DNA from: Sambucus nigra
Lineage: Eukaryota > Streptophyta > Magnoliopsida > Dipsacales > Adoxaceae
Length of the DNA stretch: 64,000 bases
Assembly (NCBI GenBank): GCA_949130495.1
Contig: OX422222.1
Coordinates: forward strand, 106,195,709 to 106,259,708
Direction of reading: 5' to 3'
The notes beneath the pieces were generated by a model. It worked only from the letters and a program-made list of their open reading frames with translations. It was not told the DNA's origin and made no database searches. Shown piece after piece: positions 1 to 11,472 of the stretch (position 1 is the stretch's first letter; each line of letters opens with the position of its first letter). The translations under genes and the position numbers were made by a program.

Positions 1-572
1 GAGTCTATTTAAACCAAATCAAATTATCCCCTAAACATGCAACTATGTGTGTGCGTGTGTCAACCCATAAATAAATAAAGCATGTGAAACAAATATTCAG
101 GAAAAATCCTCGAAGGGAAAAACCTTTTATTTCTAGAACTTTGAAGAATTCACAAGACCATTGACTTACATACAACCTGATAATCGCCCACAAGTGTAAC
201 GCACGGTGTCTTCATCAAACCTTCAAAGCAACGGCTAGAAATGCCATTGATTGGAATCTCTCACAAGAACTCCAGATGGTCAGCAATGAAGAAGAAAACG
301 GCTTCTCCACAAGATATGAACTTTATAAGGACTCCCTCCACAATAGCACGTAGCTGTCTAGTTGTAGAGTTCTCCCCACAAAGAATAAACCACAACAAAG
401 TGTGTTCTTGAACACCAAAATAATTCACCAAGGCATATGAGATTTTTTGTGAATTGTAAAACCAAAAAAGGTTTAAACCCTACAAGGAAGAAGCCAAAAG
501 TATTCTGCTTTCGCAGTTTTCTGTGTTTCAAAACGCTGGGACTTCTTAATGAAAATGACACCATTTAATGAG

Positions 573-580
573 TATTTATA
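573..580 (-). promoter_or_regulatory. TATA box in S1 3' LTR
   Basis: The minus strand reads TATAAATA, at the same relative place as TATATAAATA (5514-5523) in the 5' LTR. It is likely the LTR promoter core and sits just beside the palindrome cluster. Confidence 0.5.
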
Positions 581-608
581 CAAAATCACACCGCCTCGAT
601 ATTAGAGC

Positions 609-720
609 TCGTTCGAACGAATTAGCAATCTTGCGCGAACGAAGTATAGATGTCGTTTGAACGACATCGCGCGACAGTTCCATATCGTTCGAACGAGAGT
701 ACCAAGTCGTTTGAACGACT
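609..720. repeat. Palindrome cluster TCGTTCGAACGA in S1 3' LTR
   Basis: Perfect palindromes TCGTTCGAACGA occur at 609-620 and 685-696. Near-perfect versions occur at 652-665 and 705-720 (AGTCGTTTGAACGACT). The same cluster, partly mutated, is in the other S1 LTR. Confidence 0.85.
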
Positions 721-1032
721 ATTGCGTCAAAAAATATTATTTTAGTGTCCGCTCCAATACTTAGAAAAAATACTCATTCTCAAATTTTGACGAAAAAGTC
801 CGCTCCAACAATTACAAAATATATTTTGTAAAAATATCCCCAAAGCTCTAAGTGGAAAGTTAACGTATTTAAAACATAACCTTACCAAAGTAAACTTCGC
901 AAAGTATTTTTGAGGAAGAAATTGATATTCGGATCCGTCTTTGATGCGTGAATGTTCTTGAATGCTCTTCGATGGTGTAGCGGTCTATGACATACTAAAT
1001 TGATAACGAACTTATAAAATAATGTCGTTACA

Positions 1033-1211
1033 AATCTGCCCCTATGTCTATGTCGATATATACATACAAATATCCGAATTATCAAATACCAAAATGCCTA
1101 TACAAATATACCCTCCCATTGAATAAATTTGCAAGATCTCAAACTGTTCTTCAAAAAGCCTTCATCAAATCTCAAAGCTTTTCTCATCAGGGTGTGCAAC
1201 ATTATGATCTT
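1033..1211 (-). other. S1 3' non-coding segment with final PPT
   Basis: Read on the minus strand, this matches the last ~190 bp of the S3 internal region (about 20835-21031), including the words CACACCCTGATGAG and GACATAGGGG just before the LTR. No coding sequence. Confidence 0.7.
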
Positions 1212-2332
1212 TGAGAACGTGTGATAATTGATTAACTTTGCAAATTTCTAATATAGCACACTTATTTAATTTCATCCCCTAAACATGCATCTAAGGTGCG
1301 TGTGTCAACCCATAAATAAATAAAGCATGTGACACAAAAATATGCTGAGACACAGAATTCAGGAAAAAACCCCTTTCGGGTAAAACCTTTATTTCACTAT
1401 GAATATACAAGCCGCAACTTACAATTACATAGAGAAATCTGCAATGGATCAACGCGTAGCCAACCCACAAAGACACGCAGTCTTGAACTCAGCAAGAGAA
1501 TACACGCAGCACCCTCCAAGGACTCGCAGCCCAAACAACGAAGGTAGAACCGCAACTCTCCTCAATGACACGCAGCCATAAAAACTTTGTAGAGACTCCC
1601 TCAGCAATGACACGCAGCCCTCGGTTGCAAAGATCTCTCCACAAAGATGAACAACAACAAAGTTTGTGTTCTAGGGTTCCAAAAGATTCACAAAAGTAAT
1701 TGGGATTTTTGTGTGTGAATCAAAAAGATGTTTGACACATCAAAAAACGAAGTCTTGTTGTGTTTGAACTCTTAAAAATGTTTTCTCAAAGACTTGAAAA
1801 AATACACCATCGGAATAGTAATATATATAGGAAATATAAGATGGTGGGTAAAAAACACACGGAACTGCTCGAGTATATCCCAGGCAGACCGGTCTGGCTT
1901 GGGGGCGGATCGGTCCGGATGACCGGATCGGTTCTTTTAAAATATGGCTCCATCGGTTTGCATTCGATCTGGGGTATACTGGATCAGCAGCAAGCGGATC
2001 GGTCCGGGTAGAAGGCGGACCGGTCCGGTTGCGGATCGGTCCGGTTGAGGGGCGGACCGGTCCGGCTTCCCAGAAAAATAAAAAACTTTTAAAAGCCTCA
2101 TTTTGCTTGAACTTTAAGGAACGTAAAAAACATTTTATAAAAATTTCCCAATACTAAATATGAACTTTAAGGAACTTAAAAACACAATTTTACCAAGTTC
2201 ATTCAAGCAGAGGCTATGATGTTGAAGATGCTTTGATATTCGGATCCGTTGATGTAGATGCGATCTTGAGTTTCTTCAACGGTGTAACGGCGTACGACAT
2301 ACAAATTGATAATGGACAAAAATGTCCTTACA
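1212..2332 (-). mobile_element. Solo LTR (copia, Sirevirus type) inside S1
   Basis: The 1121-bp LTR starts TGTAAGGACATT on the minus strand at 2332 and ends CA at 1212. It is flanked by identical 5-bp TSDs, ATCTT at 1207-1211 and 2333-2337. The S1 sequence on both sides joins smoothly when compared with S3 (GTGTAGGTAC... then CACACCCTGATGAG), so this is a clean insertion reduced to one LTR. It is the same broad family as the solo LTR at 28674-29884. Confidence 0.9.
1885..2065. repeat. Palindrome cluster GGACCGGTCC in solo LTR
   Basis: CAGACCGGTCTG at 1885-1896 and CGGACCGGTCCG at 2053-2064 are perfect. Several one-base variants such as GGATCGGTCC lie between them. The segment is much more GC-rich than its surroundings. 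Confidence 0.85.
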
Positions 2333-3466
2333 ATCTTCAATCTTTGTACCTACACACATGAGATAAAGCAAAAATCCTTCGTGACGCATTGAGTTTGAAA
2401 TGATATAGAAATAAATCATTAATAAATCAAATCTCCCCCATAATGCAAAAACTCCCCCATAACATGATAATTCTTTCCCCCCTTTTTTGTGATGTCCCCA
2501 AATAGACAGATAAGAAGAAGTAATCAAAACATAGAGTATCACGATAAAATTTCATAGCAAATATGAATCAATCAACACGTGTGCAAAGGAGTATCCCAAA
2601 AACATCCACAAACTATTTTTAGATTTTTTCAATTTTTTCATACAAAAATAAGATACTAAAAATCACACCATGGATTTAAACTAAAACAACCAAGTCATGG
2701 CAATGGAATGAATGGGTGTGAACACATTCGATAGGTAAATAAACTCAATCAATCATATGTGCACGATGCATACATGTACTCCTAACGAATGAACATCAAA
2801 AGTATCCTTAGGTGTAAAAATTGTTGAATTTAGTTGACATAGTCTTATGCAAATCAATAAATCAAAGTCAGAGTGATTTCCACACCAATAACGTCCAAAA
2901 CTATTTAACGCTTTTTCAAGACTTTTAAGTACGTGCAAACCCGTTTAAATTCTCCATCCAAACTCCCTCATATATTTTCTTTTAGAGGTGTATAAACTAA
3001 ATTCTTAAACTTTGGAGAATTGGTGCAAAAACCTAATTGGCCCCTTTTTGGCATGAATTTATTTTTATTGCCTTTAAATTTTTTCGGGCTCTTTTAAACC
3101 TCTTTGGACCCTAGATCATAAAAATCCTCAATTTTTTAGGTCCAATTTAAACGGAGGCTTAATCGAAAAGGATAGATAAGAACCTTTCGTAGCCCTTCAC
3201 CGTTTCAAAATAAAGCCCACAAACTTACAAACGGTTCTTATATGCACAACTTTCTTATCAAGTTTTATCACGCTTGGTTCGATTTAAGGACAAGATTGAA
3301 GTGAAACATGTGATAAGACAAACTCAATAATCAAACAAATCCGTGCATGTATGCAATAAAGGAAATAATGAGTCAAACATGTAGGAGGTAGCACTTAATT
3401 ACATCTTAATGACTCCAAACATTATAAAGCACATTCGTTACAGCGGCATGCTTATCTCGTTTGAAC
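2333..3466 (-). other. S1 3' non-coding region with multiple PPTs
   Basis: No coding sequence. On the minus strand this corresponds block by block to 19800-20830 of S3. At 2431-2490 the minus strand shows three purine tracts, AAAAAAGGGGGGAAAG, TATGGGGGAG and TATGGGGGAG, like those of S3 (20677-20720). Repeated PPT-like tracts are a described Sirevirus trait. Confidence 0.7.
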
Positions 3467-3551
3467 GAGCTCTAATACTGATTTGAAAAAAACGTGACGG
3501 TGTAATAATTGATTAAATTCGCAAATTTCTAATTTGGTACACTTATATAAT
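3467..3551 (-). repeat. Stray LTR-end plus PBS fragment in S1 3' region
   Basis: On the minus strand the last ~68 bp of an S1-type LTR (3551 to 3484, ending TTTTTTTCA) is followed directly by a degenerate PBS (3483-3467; AATCAGTATTAGAGC in place of AATTGGTATCAGAGC). It interrupts sequence that is contiguous in S3, where 19770 continues into 19790. Confidence 0.65.
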
Positions 3552-3776
3552 TGGAATGGTGTTGTGACTCGGTCATCCTAAGTGTCTATCCATAAAAGGT
3601 GTAAACAAAATACAAAATTATTTTTGGATTTTCAAATTTTACCCCCAAAAAATGTGAATGGACACTCAAAAATTAGAAAATATTTTTGCATTTTTCAAAA
3701 AAAAAAAATTTATACAAAAAGTACATGTCACAATGCTAGCAAACATAAATATCATGAAACAAACGTGCGAACACAA
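3552..3776 (-). other. S1 3' non-coding region, upstream part
   Basis: The minus strand matches about 19560-19780 of S3 (for example TTTTATGGATNNACA, GAAAAATCC-type A/T stretches). No coding sequence seen. Confidence 0.6.
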
Positions 3777-4616
3777 TCATCTGTATGATATGACAAGAGA
3801 AGAATCATGTGCAAGCAAAGGGGAATCAACTTGTCTAAAATCTAGTGCCTCTAAAAGAGATTTCCTAACCCAAATAGATGTGAAACATCGACACGAGTTT
3901 TTGGGAACCAACAAAATACTAGACTTAGACTTCCTATGACATCTTCCAAGATCAAAATAAAATCTCCTAAAGTGACCTTTCCTACCACAATGTGAACATG
4001 TGTAAACGGGAGGAATGTTACCTAAAGTGTGATCTTTTCTAATGTCCTTGGGATTAATTGAATCTCTAACACAAATAATGGTTTTGGCTTTATCACTAGA
4101 AGCATGAGAATAAGATGAGGCATTACCTTCACTATCAAACCTACTCGAGTCTGTCAAATCATTTTTTAACTTCTAAATTTTTTACTCAAGCAAAGAATTA
4201 GACTCTTACAATTTAAGGGACGCCTTCTTAAAATTATCAATCAAAATTAGAAGGTTATCTCTCTCCCCCACAATTAAATCAAACTTTTTCCTAAGAGTCT
4301 CTTCACGTGCCACAAACTCATTGACTAAAATATTTTCATCCTCTTTGGCACAAACACAAGCCATTGAATTTTTAAGGTCCTCTAATCCTTTTTCTAAACA
4401 AAGGACCCTATCATCACTCTCCTTCTTGGACAATTTTAAAGCAACAAAGTCATGGTCCCAGGAAATAAACTTTTCATGATAAAATTGTCTTTGATTTTGA
4501 ACCGTTTGCAAAAGATCCATCGCGGATTTAAAACGAGAATTTTCTTTTTCCAAAACTTCAATTCTTTTTGCAAACGTCAAATTCAAACTATTTAAATCAT
4601 TAAAACTCTGACTCAT
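3777..4616 (-). pseudogene. S1 gag remnant: coiled coil plus zinc knuckle
   Basis: One minus-strand frame, read from 4616 to 3777, with an in-frame stop near 4206. The first ~136 codons are rich in Glu, Lys and Leu in coiled-coil style (FAKRIEVLEKENSRF). Further on is a CCHC-like zinc knuckle, CSHCGRKGHFRRFY, in which the last Cys is replaced by Tyr. The capsid-like N-terminal half, seen in S3 as FDGTNYAYWK, is missing. After the knuckle the sequence runs briefly on and then meets 3' non-coding DNA, so all pol domains are deleted. Gag packages the RNA in virus-like particles; this copy is unlikely to do so. Confidence 0.75.
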
Positions 4617-4862
4617 GTCATCAAAGGGGGCATCCGATTACATAAGTGCTACATCGAAAAAATTACGATGTTTCACAAAATTGGTTTTAGAAATAAATCA
4701 ATGTTACACAAATTTTACGGAAAATAAAGATCATGCGATAAATTAGCGTAACCCGCTCTGATACCAATTTGTAAATGTGAGTAGACAAATTGTATCAGAA
4801 GGCAAATCCTCGAAAAATCAGGATCACGTGATAAATAAGCGTAACCCTCTCTGATACCAATT
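4617..4862 (-). other. S1 leader with two primer-binding sites
   Basis: The minus strand has CAAATTGGTATCAGAG-type initiator-Met PBS at 4862-4849, directly next to the LTR, and a second copy at 4771-4755. About 35 bp around each (4830-4864 and 4737-4771) are near-identical, so the leader carries a local duplication about 93 bp apart. Confidence 0.8.
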
Positions 4863-5973
4863 TGAAAAAATGTGTAAACGCGGTGTGTAATACCGATTTA
4901 AATTAATTCGTAACTTTCTATTTGGCACACTTATTTAATTAGAGTCTATTCAAACCAAATCAAATCAGCCCCTAAACATGCAACTATGTGTGTGCATGTG
5001 TCAACCCATAACTAAATAAAGCATGTGACACAAATATTCAGGAAAAATCCTCGAAGGGAAAAACCTTTTATTTCTAGAACTTTGAAAAATTCACAAGGCC
5101 GTTGACTTACATACAACTTGATAATCGCCCACAAGTGTAACGCACGGTGTCTTTGCCAAACCTTCAAAGCAACGGTTAGAAATGTCGTCGGTTGGAATCT
5201 CCCGCACGAACTCTAGATGGTCAGTAATGAAGAAGAAAACTGCTTCTCCACAAGATACGAACTTTATAAGGACTCCCTCCATAATAGCACATAGCTGTCC
5301 GGTTGTAGAGTTCTCCCCATAAAGAATAAACCACACCAAAGTGTGTTCTTGATTACCAAAATAATTCACCAAAGCATATGGGATTTTTTGTGAATTATAA
5401 AACCAAAAAATGATTAAACCTTAAAAGGAAGAAGCCAAAAGTATTCTGCTTTCCCAGTTTTCTGTATTTTAAAACGCTGGGACTTCTTAATGAAAACGAA
5501 ACCATTTAATGAGTATTTATATAAAATCCCGCTGCCTCGGTATAAGAGCTCGTTCGAACGAATTAGCAATCTCGCACGAACGAAGTACAGGTGTCGTTTG
5601 AACGACATCGCGCGACACTTCCATGTCGTTCGGACGATAGTACAAAGTCGTTTGAACGACTGTTGCGTCAAAAAAAATATTATTTTAATGTCCGCTCCAA
5701 TAATTAGAAAAAATACTCATTCTCAAATTTTGACGAAAAATTTTGCTCCAACACTTAGAAAATATTTTGTAAAAATATCCCAAAAGCTCTAAGTGGAAAG
5801 TTAAGGTGTTTAAAATATAACCTTACCAAAGTAAAATTCGCAGAGTCTTTTTGATGAAGAACTTGATATTCGAATCCGTCTTTGATGCTTGAATGTTCTT
5901 TAATGCTCTTTGACGGTGTAGCGGTATACGACATACTAAATTGATAACGGACTTATAAAATAATGCCCTTACA
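4863..5973 (-). repeat. 5' LTR of S1
   Basis: 1111 bp. On the minus strand it starts TGTAAGGGCATT at 5973 and ends TTTTTTCA at 4863, next to the PBS. A TATATAAATA box (minus) is at 5514-5523. The match with 1-1032 is obvious throughout. Confidence 0.85.
5550..5661. repeat. Palindrome cluster in S1 5' LTR
   Basis: TCGTTCGAACGA at 5550-5561, GTCGTTTGAACGAC at 5593-5606 and AGTCGTTTGAACGACT at 5646-5661. One unit at about 5625 has mutated to GTCGTTCGGACGAT. Confidence 0.85.
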
Positions 5974-7610
5974 CTTATTTTTTCTTTAATGGGATAATTT
6001 GTGGTGTTCGTATGTATTCTTTTCGTTTTATCTTTAATCATTGCCTATCTGTGACAAAAAAGGGGGAGTTTTTAGGTTTAGGGGATATTTTTTTTTAAAG
6101 AGATAGGTTTTGAATATCGAAGAAGTAATCTTTAAATGAACATGCATTAAATTTTTAATTACTATTTTTGTTATTTTATATCTCTCTTGTTTCTTTTTTA
6201 CTTCACATGGTATATGTTACATGCGTGCATGTGATAGGCTTTGTGAGTACAATTTGGAGAATGATCAGGCCTAGCTTTTATATGAAGTCTCGAATGGTTG
6301 GGAGTAAGTAGCAATTGATGTATAAGATGATGTATTTATTATTATATCGCATTGGTTTTTAGTTTTTTTTCTCGAAATTGATAGAAGGGGAGATTTATAA
6401 GAACATAGTTCTCCCTGTTGTTCGAATTCCATATCAAAACGTAGTTTAGGATTGTATTATTTTCATTGAATATCATCTACACAACCAGATTCTACGCCAT
6501 CGACACAATGACATCAACACAGCATAAATATCCGTCATATGAAAGTTCAAGTCACACAATCAGGTAGTACATGTGTTAAAAATTACTTTTTCTGAAATAT
6601 AAAGATTATTTGTATTTTGGTGAAATTTTTAAAGATTTTAAAAATATTATATTGAATTTATAGAGGGTTTTGTACAAGTTCTTAGTGTCCATTATTTTTA
6701 ATGACATTCTTTTAGAGCCACCTAAAAATGTCCATACTAAATTGTTCAACCTATAGGGGTGCTCTAAAAAATACTTAAAAAAAGGTTTTCAACCACTGTG
6801 CCCTTGTGGCTAACTGCAACAAAGTTGCAAATTTTGAGTGCCGCGGTCGCATCTCCTTTACCTCGCGGTCGCGACCTTTATTCTATCCAGTGGTTATGTC
6901 TTTAATTTGTTTTAAAAAATTATTTATGAGAATTTTTTATTCTTTTACAACTTTTTTATCTTATCTTGTAAATCCTATTCAATCAAGAATTCATGATTAT
7001 GATTTTCAAGACCTCTTGTTTTGTTTTGCAAATAAATTTTATGAGTATTATACCCCCAAAAGATCCAAAGCCCACTACTTGTTATTTTATTCTTTTTTCA
7101 TGTTTTGGAAAATCTTTTTCATATAAAATAACATAATTTAAGGGTGTTTTCTGGAATATAATTTCCCACAATATAAAAATTCAAATCTATGGAGGTTTGT
7201 GATCAAGCTTGTCGAGTTTGGAGATCGGTGATCTGGTTTACTTGGGGTACAATCCAAGTCATGTTTGCAAGAGTGGTGAGCCAAGAATCCGAGTTGTAAT
7301 GGATATTCAAGCAGACACACTTGTTTCATAGATCCATGGATACTAAGGCCCGAGGTTTGTGTCTGTCAAGTCAAAGATGTGGTGGAGGTTGATTGATCTA
7401 GTGCTGTAGAGGTTGAAGGTTCGACACGACAACGATTTATGGTTATGGTCAAATCAAGGGTTGTATGATGTGTATCTACTTTTGTACTCCCTAAAACATT
7501 TTCTACTAGTAGATTTGCATTTGAGGTGGGTGCATATGGTTTTTTTCGAGAGGATTTTCATGGTAAATGACTGTGTCCCTATTTTTATGATTGCATTCAT
7601 TTTCCACCAT
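5974..7610 (+). other. Unassigned; possible plus-strand Sirevirus 3' end and LTR
   Basis: No coding sequence I trust. At 6046-6069 ATCTGTGACAAAAAAGGGGGAG resembles the S3 tract near 20660-20690, and a second purine tract, TAGAAGGGGAGATT, lies at 6382-6395. At 6841-6875 there is a GC-rich cluster with palindrome GGTCGCGACC, as in the other LTRs here, and near 7050 the words ACCCCCAAAAGATCCAAAGC and CCCACTACTTG recall LTR sequence near 13800. This suggests an old plus-strand LTR between about 6400 and 7600, but I cannot place its ends. Confidence 0.3.
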
Positions 7611-8731
7611 TGTTAATTTCTATGACCTCGTGTGAAATTTGGATATAATTAATAAATTGGTAAGTTGTAAAATTGACTAATTAATTTTATTAGGAATAAA
7701 TTAACCGGTCCTTTTAATTTGCACCATGTTTACTTTATTTCAATTAATTTGAATTTGATTTAATATAATAAGCTTTGATTAGTAATTAATCAGGATTAAA
7801 ATTGGAAACGATTAGTTTGAGATTTTTTTAATTAATTGGCCCATAGGGAGACTCGTGGTTTTTCAATCGCCTCATGTCGTAGAATTACTAGGACGCAACC
7901 AAAATCCATGGGATTCTTAAAACATTAATATCTCGTAAATGGATTTGGACCCCCGAGAAAAAAAAATCCTATAAGTTAAAAGATAACTTATTTGATACTC
8001 TATTAGGTTTTAAAGAACCCACTCATCAGGGTTACTGATATAATCAAAACTTATAATTTTAGCTAAGGGGTATCATAATCTAAGATCTCTCTTAGACTTG
8101 AATTTCTCTATGACCTTAGAAATGTACACACAATGATTGCCCAACTTGCGAGATTTAAATGCAACAAATTGGGTGGCACCCATACAAATCAAAGCGATAA
8201 TTGTGTTCACATTTTGATCCTTATAATCCTTGGGATTAATAATATATGAATCTTTTGCATACATTATGACATTGTGGAAGTCTAATCTGGTCAACATCTA
8301 GACTTGAATCTCACCCTTTTCTCATTCTATACATTCCTGATGTACTGGTAAGATCCTCTTTGAATTATTAGACGTGATCCTGAACTGTTAGACATATTCC
8401 AAAAGTTAAGATAAACTAAGATCATACTCGTAACTTTATCGATGGGATGCCAACTCATCATATAGATTGTGAACTATTCAATCGAATTAGAACTGTAAGT
8501 TTGATCTTTTATGATCAGGATGAACCCAATTCACCAGATCTCCTACTAAGTTCAATTGGCCGACATTAATATTATATATTAATAACAAATATAATTCAAT
8601 ATCAAAAATATTATTCTCATTTCAAAATGAACGTGACACAGCTTTATCAATAAATAAATGTTATACACAATTTTATGAATAACACCTCAACTCCGACTTA
8701 GTCTTAAACCCATGTATATATGAATCTAACA
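7611..8731 (-). repeat. 3' LTR of C1
   Basis: On the minus strand it begins TGTTAGATTCATATA at 8731, after a PPT-like AAAGGTAGTGAG (8743-8732). The far end at 7611 (plus strand TGTTAATTTC) is chosen only because it makes an inverted terminal match. The half nearest 8731 is recognisably related to the solo LTR at 50949-52494: GGGGTATCA, ACATTCCTG(G)ATGTACT and GCCAACTC/GTCAACTC words occur in the same order and spacing. Confidence 0.5.
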
Positions 8732-9132
8732 CTCACTACCTTTACATGACTCCCAAAAGTCTTAGCTGGTAAGATCTTCATAAAAGGATCCATCACGTTG
8801 TCCTAAGATTCAATCTTGGTCGCGATGATGTCGCCTCTTTACACGTTCTTTTGTATCAAACGATACTTATAAGTCATTGGTTATTTTGAGTCAACAAGCG
8901 AACCTCTATTTTCAAACAAAAATGTAATATCCAACTACACTAAAGGAACCACCCACACATCATTTAGGAAGTTATGGAGCCAAATAACCTCCTTTTGTTG
9001 CTTATGAAGTGGTAACATATTTGTGTTTTATGGTCGAATCAGAAATACAGTATTGCTTAAAGCTCCTCCAGCTTTTCATTTTACCTACTAGGGTTAACAC
9101 ATATAATGAGGTTAATTTTTTGGAATCCTTAT
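8732..9132 (-). pseudogene. C1 RNase H, C-terminal half
   Basis: Read from 9132 down, the translation resembles the end of a copia RNase H: SWRSFKQYCISDST, then a KEVIWLHNFLNDV-like stretch, ending MDPFMKILPAK, the usual C-terminal LADPFTKALPAK-type signature in altered form. Several stops and shifts are present. The 5' half continues at 50442 across the N insertion. RNase H would degrade the RNA strand during cDNA synthesis; this one is dead. Confidence 0.75.
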
Positions 9133-9453
9133 TGTAACACCCATGATTTTTAGAATCGAAAATGACTCGTTTTAAATTAAAGTCGAAAAAATATTTTCAG
9201 TTGATTTAATTATATTTTTTGGCATTTAAAAATGATGGTTTGATTTATGTAAAATAAGATTTTAATCGGAATTGAAACCGGGATAAAGATAGGAGAGTTT
9301 GGAATTTTATAATATTGGGGGTGGAAATTCAGATTCAAGGGATCCGAACCAGTTCATAGGGAGGGGCGAACCGGTTTTCTTGGTCAGTTTTGCAAATTTA
9401 AAACACTTTTTTTAGAATTTTTGTAGGACTCAAATTCCTTTCTTCTCCTATGA

Positions 9454-9460
9454 TATAAAG
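9454..9460 (+). promoter_or_regulatory. TATA box in N LTR A
   Basis: TATAAAG, about 320 bp into the LTR. The same box is at 12471-12477 in LTR B and 34988-34994 in LTR C, each about 75-90 bp after the paired palindrome. Confidence 0.5.
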
Positions 9461-11415
9461 GGATGGGGTTAGGCTTTTTAAAATTATTTTTAGCCTTCTA
9501 AAAAATAAGTAGCCTCCCATAATTTCATTCACTCTCTTCTACAAAAGCTAAACCCCATTTAAATCACTATTCAAACCAAGATTTGAAGAACTTAACCAAG
9601 ATTTCTCAATATCGTCCAAGAACGTGTTTTCGTTATTTTCTCGGGAGGAACACAACCATCAAATTAGATTCTTTAAATGATTTTTACAGGCATGAATACT
9701 TTTATTGTTTCCCTTTTTATTATGCATTTTAAATGTTTCCCCAAAACTAATAATCATTATTTTCTTAAAATAAATTACAGACACTAATTAGGGAAAGTGA
9801 AACTAAATTTGGGACTATTTTATTCAAATCTTTAATATGAATTAAGAATCAAAACCCTTGCATTCTTAGATTAGAGGTTGGGATTCCGTTAGAATTTATG
9901 GCATTCGCATGTAGAATAAATCATAAGGATTTGATAAAAAAGTGAGTTTCAACATGGAAAACCAAGTTAATTATGTGCATCTTATATAGTAGAGATTTAT
10001 TGTTGTATGCCCCCAAAATATGCATGTGAATAAAAATTTTATAAATTGATGATAAAGAAAATTGTTTAATTAATATTATAATTAAACGGACATAATTTGG
10101 ATAAATAGTAATCTTGTAATTAATTAAAATAATTGCAGTAATAAGTTAAAAATTTACCATATGTGATTCGTCAATTGAATTAAAAATTGATACCGCGAGA
10201 ATGACAGGATTGTTGGGGGTAGTTTTTCCTTTCACCTTATTTTTAGGTTTCTTGCGAAGTATGGGACTAGTTGGTAGGTCTTTGTTGTTGTTAACACTTT
10301 TTAGGTATGGCACTAGTTAGTGTAGATTTTTACGAATGGAAAATTTTGGGGTAGGGATTAATTGTATGTCGTTATCGTTTAATAAGTAGTCTAGGTGTGA
10401 GGCTTGGTAGAAATTCTTAGTGGTGATTCTTCCTAAATTATAGGGTAGGATATACTTGTGTTTCTAAGACCTCTAGGTATGGGACTAGGGCTGGTTTGAG
10501 GATTTCACACTCAATTAAAGGGTGGGGCTAATAAAAATAATGAGGACTTGAGATAATTGAGAATGAAAGCCTAAGATAATAAATGGGTACTAAAATAAAT
10601 TTGTGTCGTGAGTATGTGCAGGGTTAACGAAATAGGGGTCGATTGGTTATAGCGACGTGGGTGTGTGTGGCGTCATGAGTATGTACAGGGCTGGCAGAAT
10701 ATATGTGAACTGGCTATAGTGACGTGTCATGCAGGGAACCTCACGGGTATGTGCAATGCTAACGAAATTGGGTGAACTGGCTATATAGAGGGGAGTGTGT
10801 ATGGTGTGGAACATAAGCTGGCTAAGAGTATGTGCAGGACCTATAATAGGGTGTACTGACTATACTAGTATCGCATAAATAAAACGGATTGAATTAATTC
10901 AATTAAATTTTGGAACCTAAATTAAGGATAAAATAGAATAATTGAACTTTAGACGATTGGGGGGGGGGGGGTAGTTTTGTGGCCAGATGGTAGTAGTTTA
11001 TTTTACTCGGATTGTTAATATGTCTCATTTAACTTTAAAAATTATATTGTTATAATGCTAATGTGTGTATTTACGAACCCTAATTGGGCGGAGTAACTAG
11101 TATACATGCGGTGGGTTCTGACCCATTGCGTTGACCAACATTTTATGTATAGTTGTTGGAGTAGCAGCATAAGATTGATTGGAGATATTTGGAGTGCAGC
11201 TGGAGTTTTATTTTATTACTTTAATAGTTTAGATTATTTTTCATTCCAGCATTGTATTATGAGACAGTTATTCATAGTTTTGGTGGGCCAATCGGTTCCA
11301 CAGTTATTTTTGGTTTTCAGTCAGATATTTATATTGGATCTTTTCATTTGAATTTTAATAAATTGGAATTGAATTTATTTTGGAGATTAACATGGTGATG
11401 GATATCATTGATGGG

Positions 11416-11417
<2 letters not shown>

Positions 11418-11467
<50 letters not shown>
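11418..11467. repeat. (AT)n microsatellite
   Basis: About 49 bp of alternating A and T inside LTR A. LTRs B and C have only a short TATATATA or none here, so the tract expanded in this copy. Confidence 0.95.

Positions 11468-11472
<5 letters not shown>

Larger units (their letters stand above)
1..1032 (-). repeat. 3' LTR of S1 (truncated by window edge)
   Basis: Base 1 aligns with base 4942 of the other S1 LTR, so about 79 bp lie outside the window. On the minus strand the LTR starts TGTAACGACATT at 1032, preceded by a purine-rich ATAGGGGCAGATT. A TATAAATA box (minus) lies at 573-580. The two S1 LTRs are clearly alike but differ at many scattered sites. Confidence 0.85.
1..5973 (-). mobile_element. 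S1: pol-deleted Sirevirus-type Ty1/copia element
   Basis: The element reads right to left: 5' LTR 4863-5973, PBS just below 4862, gag remnant 4616-3777, a long 3' non-coding region with polypurine tracts, then the 3' LTR, cut by the window start at base 1. Protease, integrase, RT and RNase H are absent, so several kb have been lost between the gag zinc knuckle and the 3' non-coding region. Sirevirus-type is inferred from the coiled-coil gag extension, the long 3' region and the repeated GGGGGAG tracts, which match the 3' region of S3 on the plus strand. A solo LTR (1212-2332) is inserted in the 3' region. The left TSD lies outside the window. Confidence 0.8.

Noticed and set aside
7413..7616. 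Short plus-strand open frames at 6806-7126 and 7413-7616
   Set aside because: Low-complexity, Phe- and Tyr-rich translations of AT-rich DNA without motifs; no start context or neighbours to support them.
8073..8297. 74-codon minus-strand open frame
   Set aside because: Falls within the C1 3' LTR, in a part aligned with the solo LTR at 50949-52494; no domain.
10250..10870. Repeated phrases in N LTR A considered as a CRISPR-like or satellite array
   Set aside because: Units are irregular in length and sequence and recur at the same place in LTRs B and D; this is LTR-internal repetition, and the DNA is eukaryotic.
10966..10975. Poly-G run of about 9-10 bases, also near 38784
   Set aside because: A homopolymer in N LTRs; possibly sequencing or slippage noise. 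No quadruplex with four G-runs is evident.
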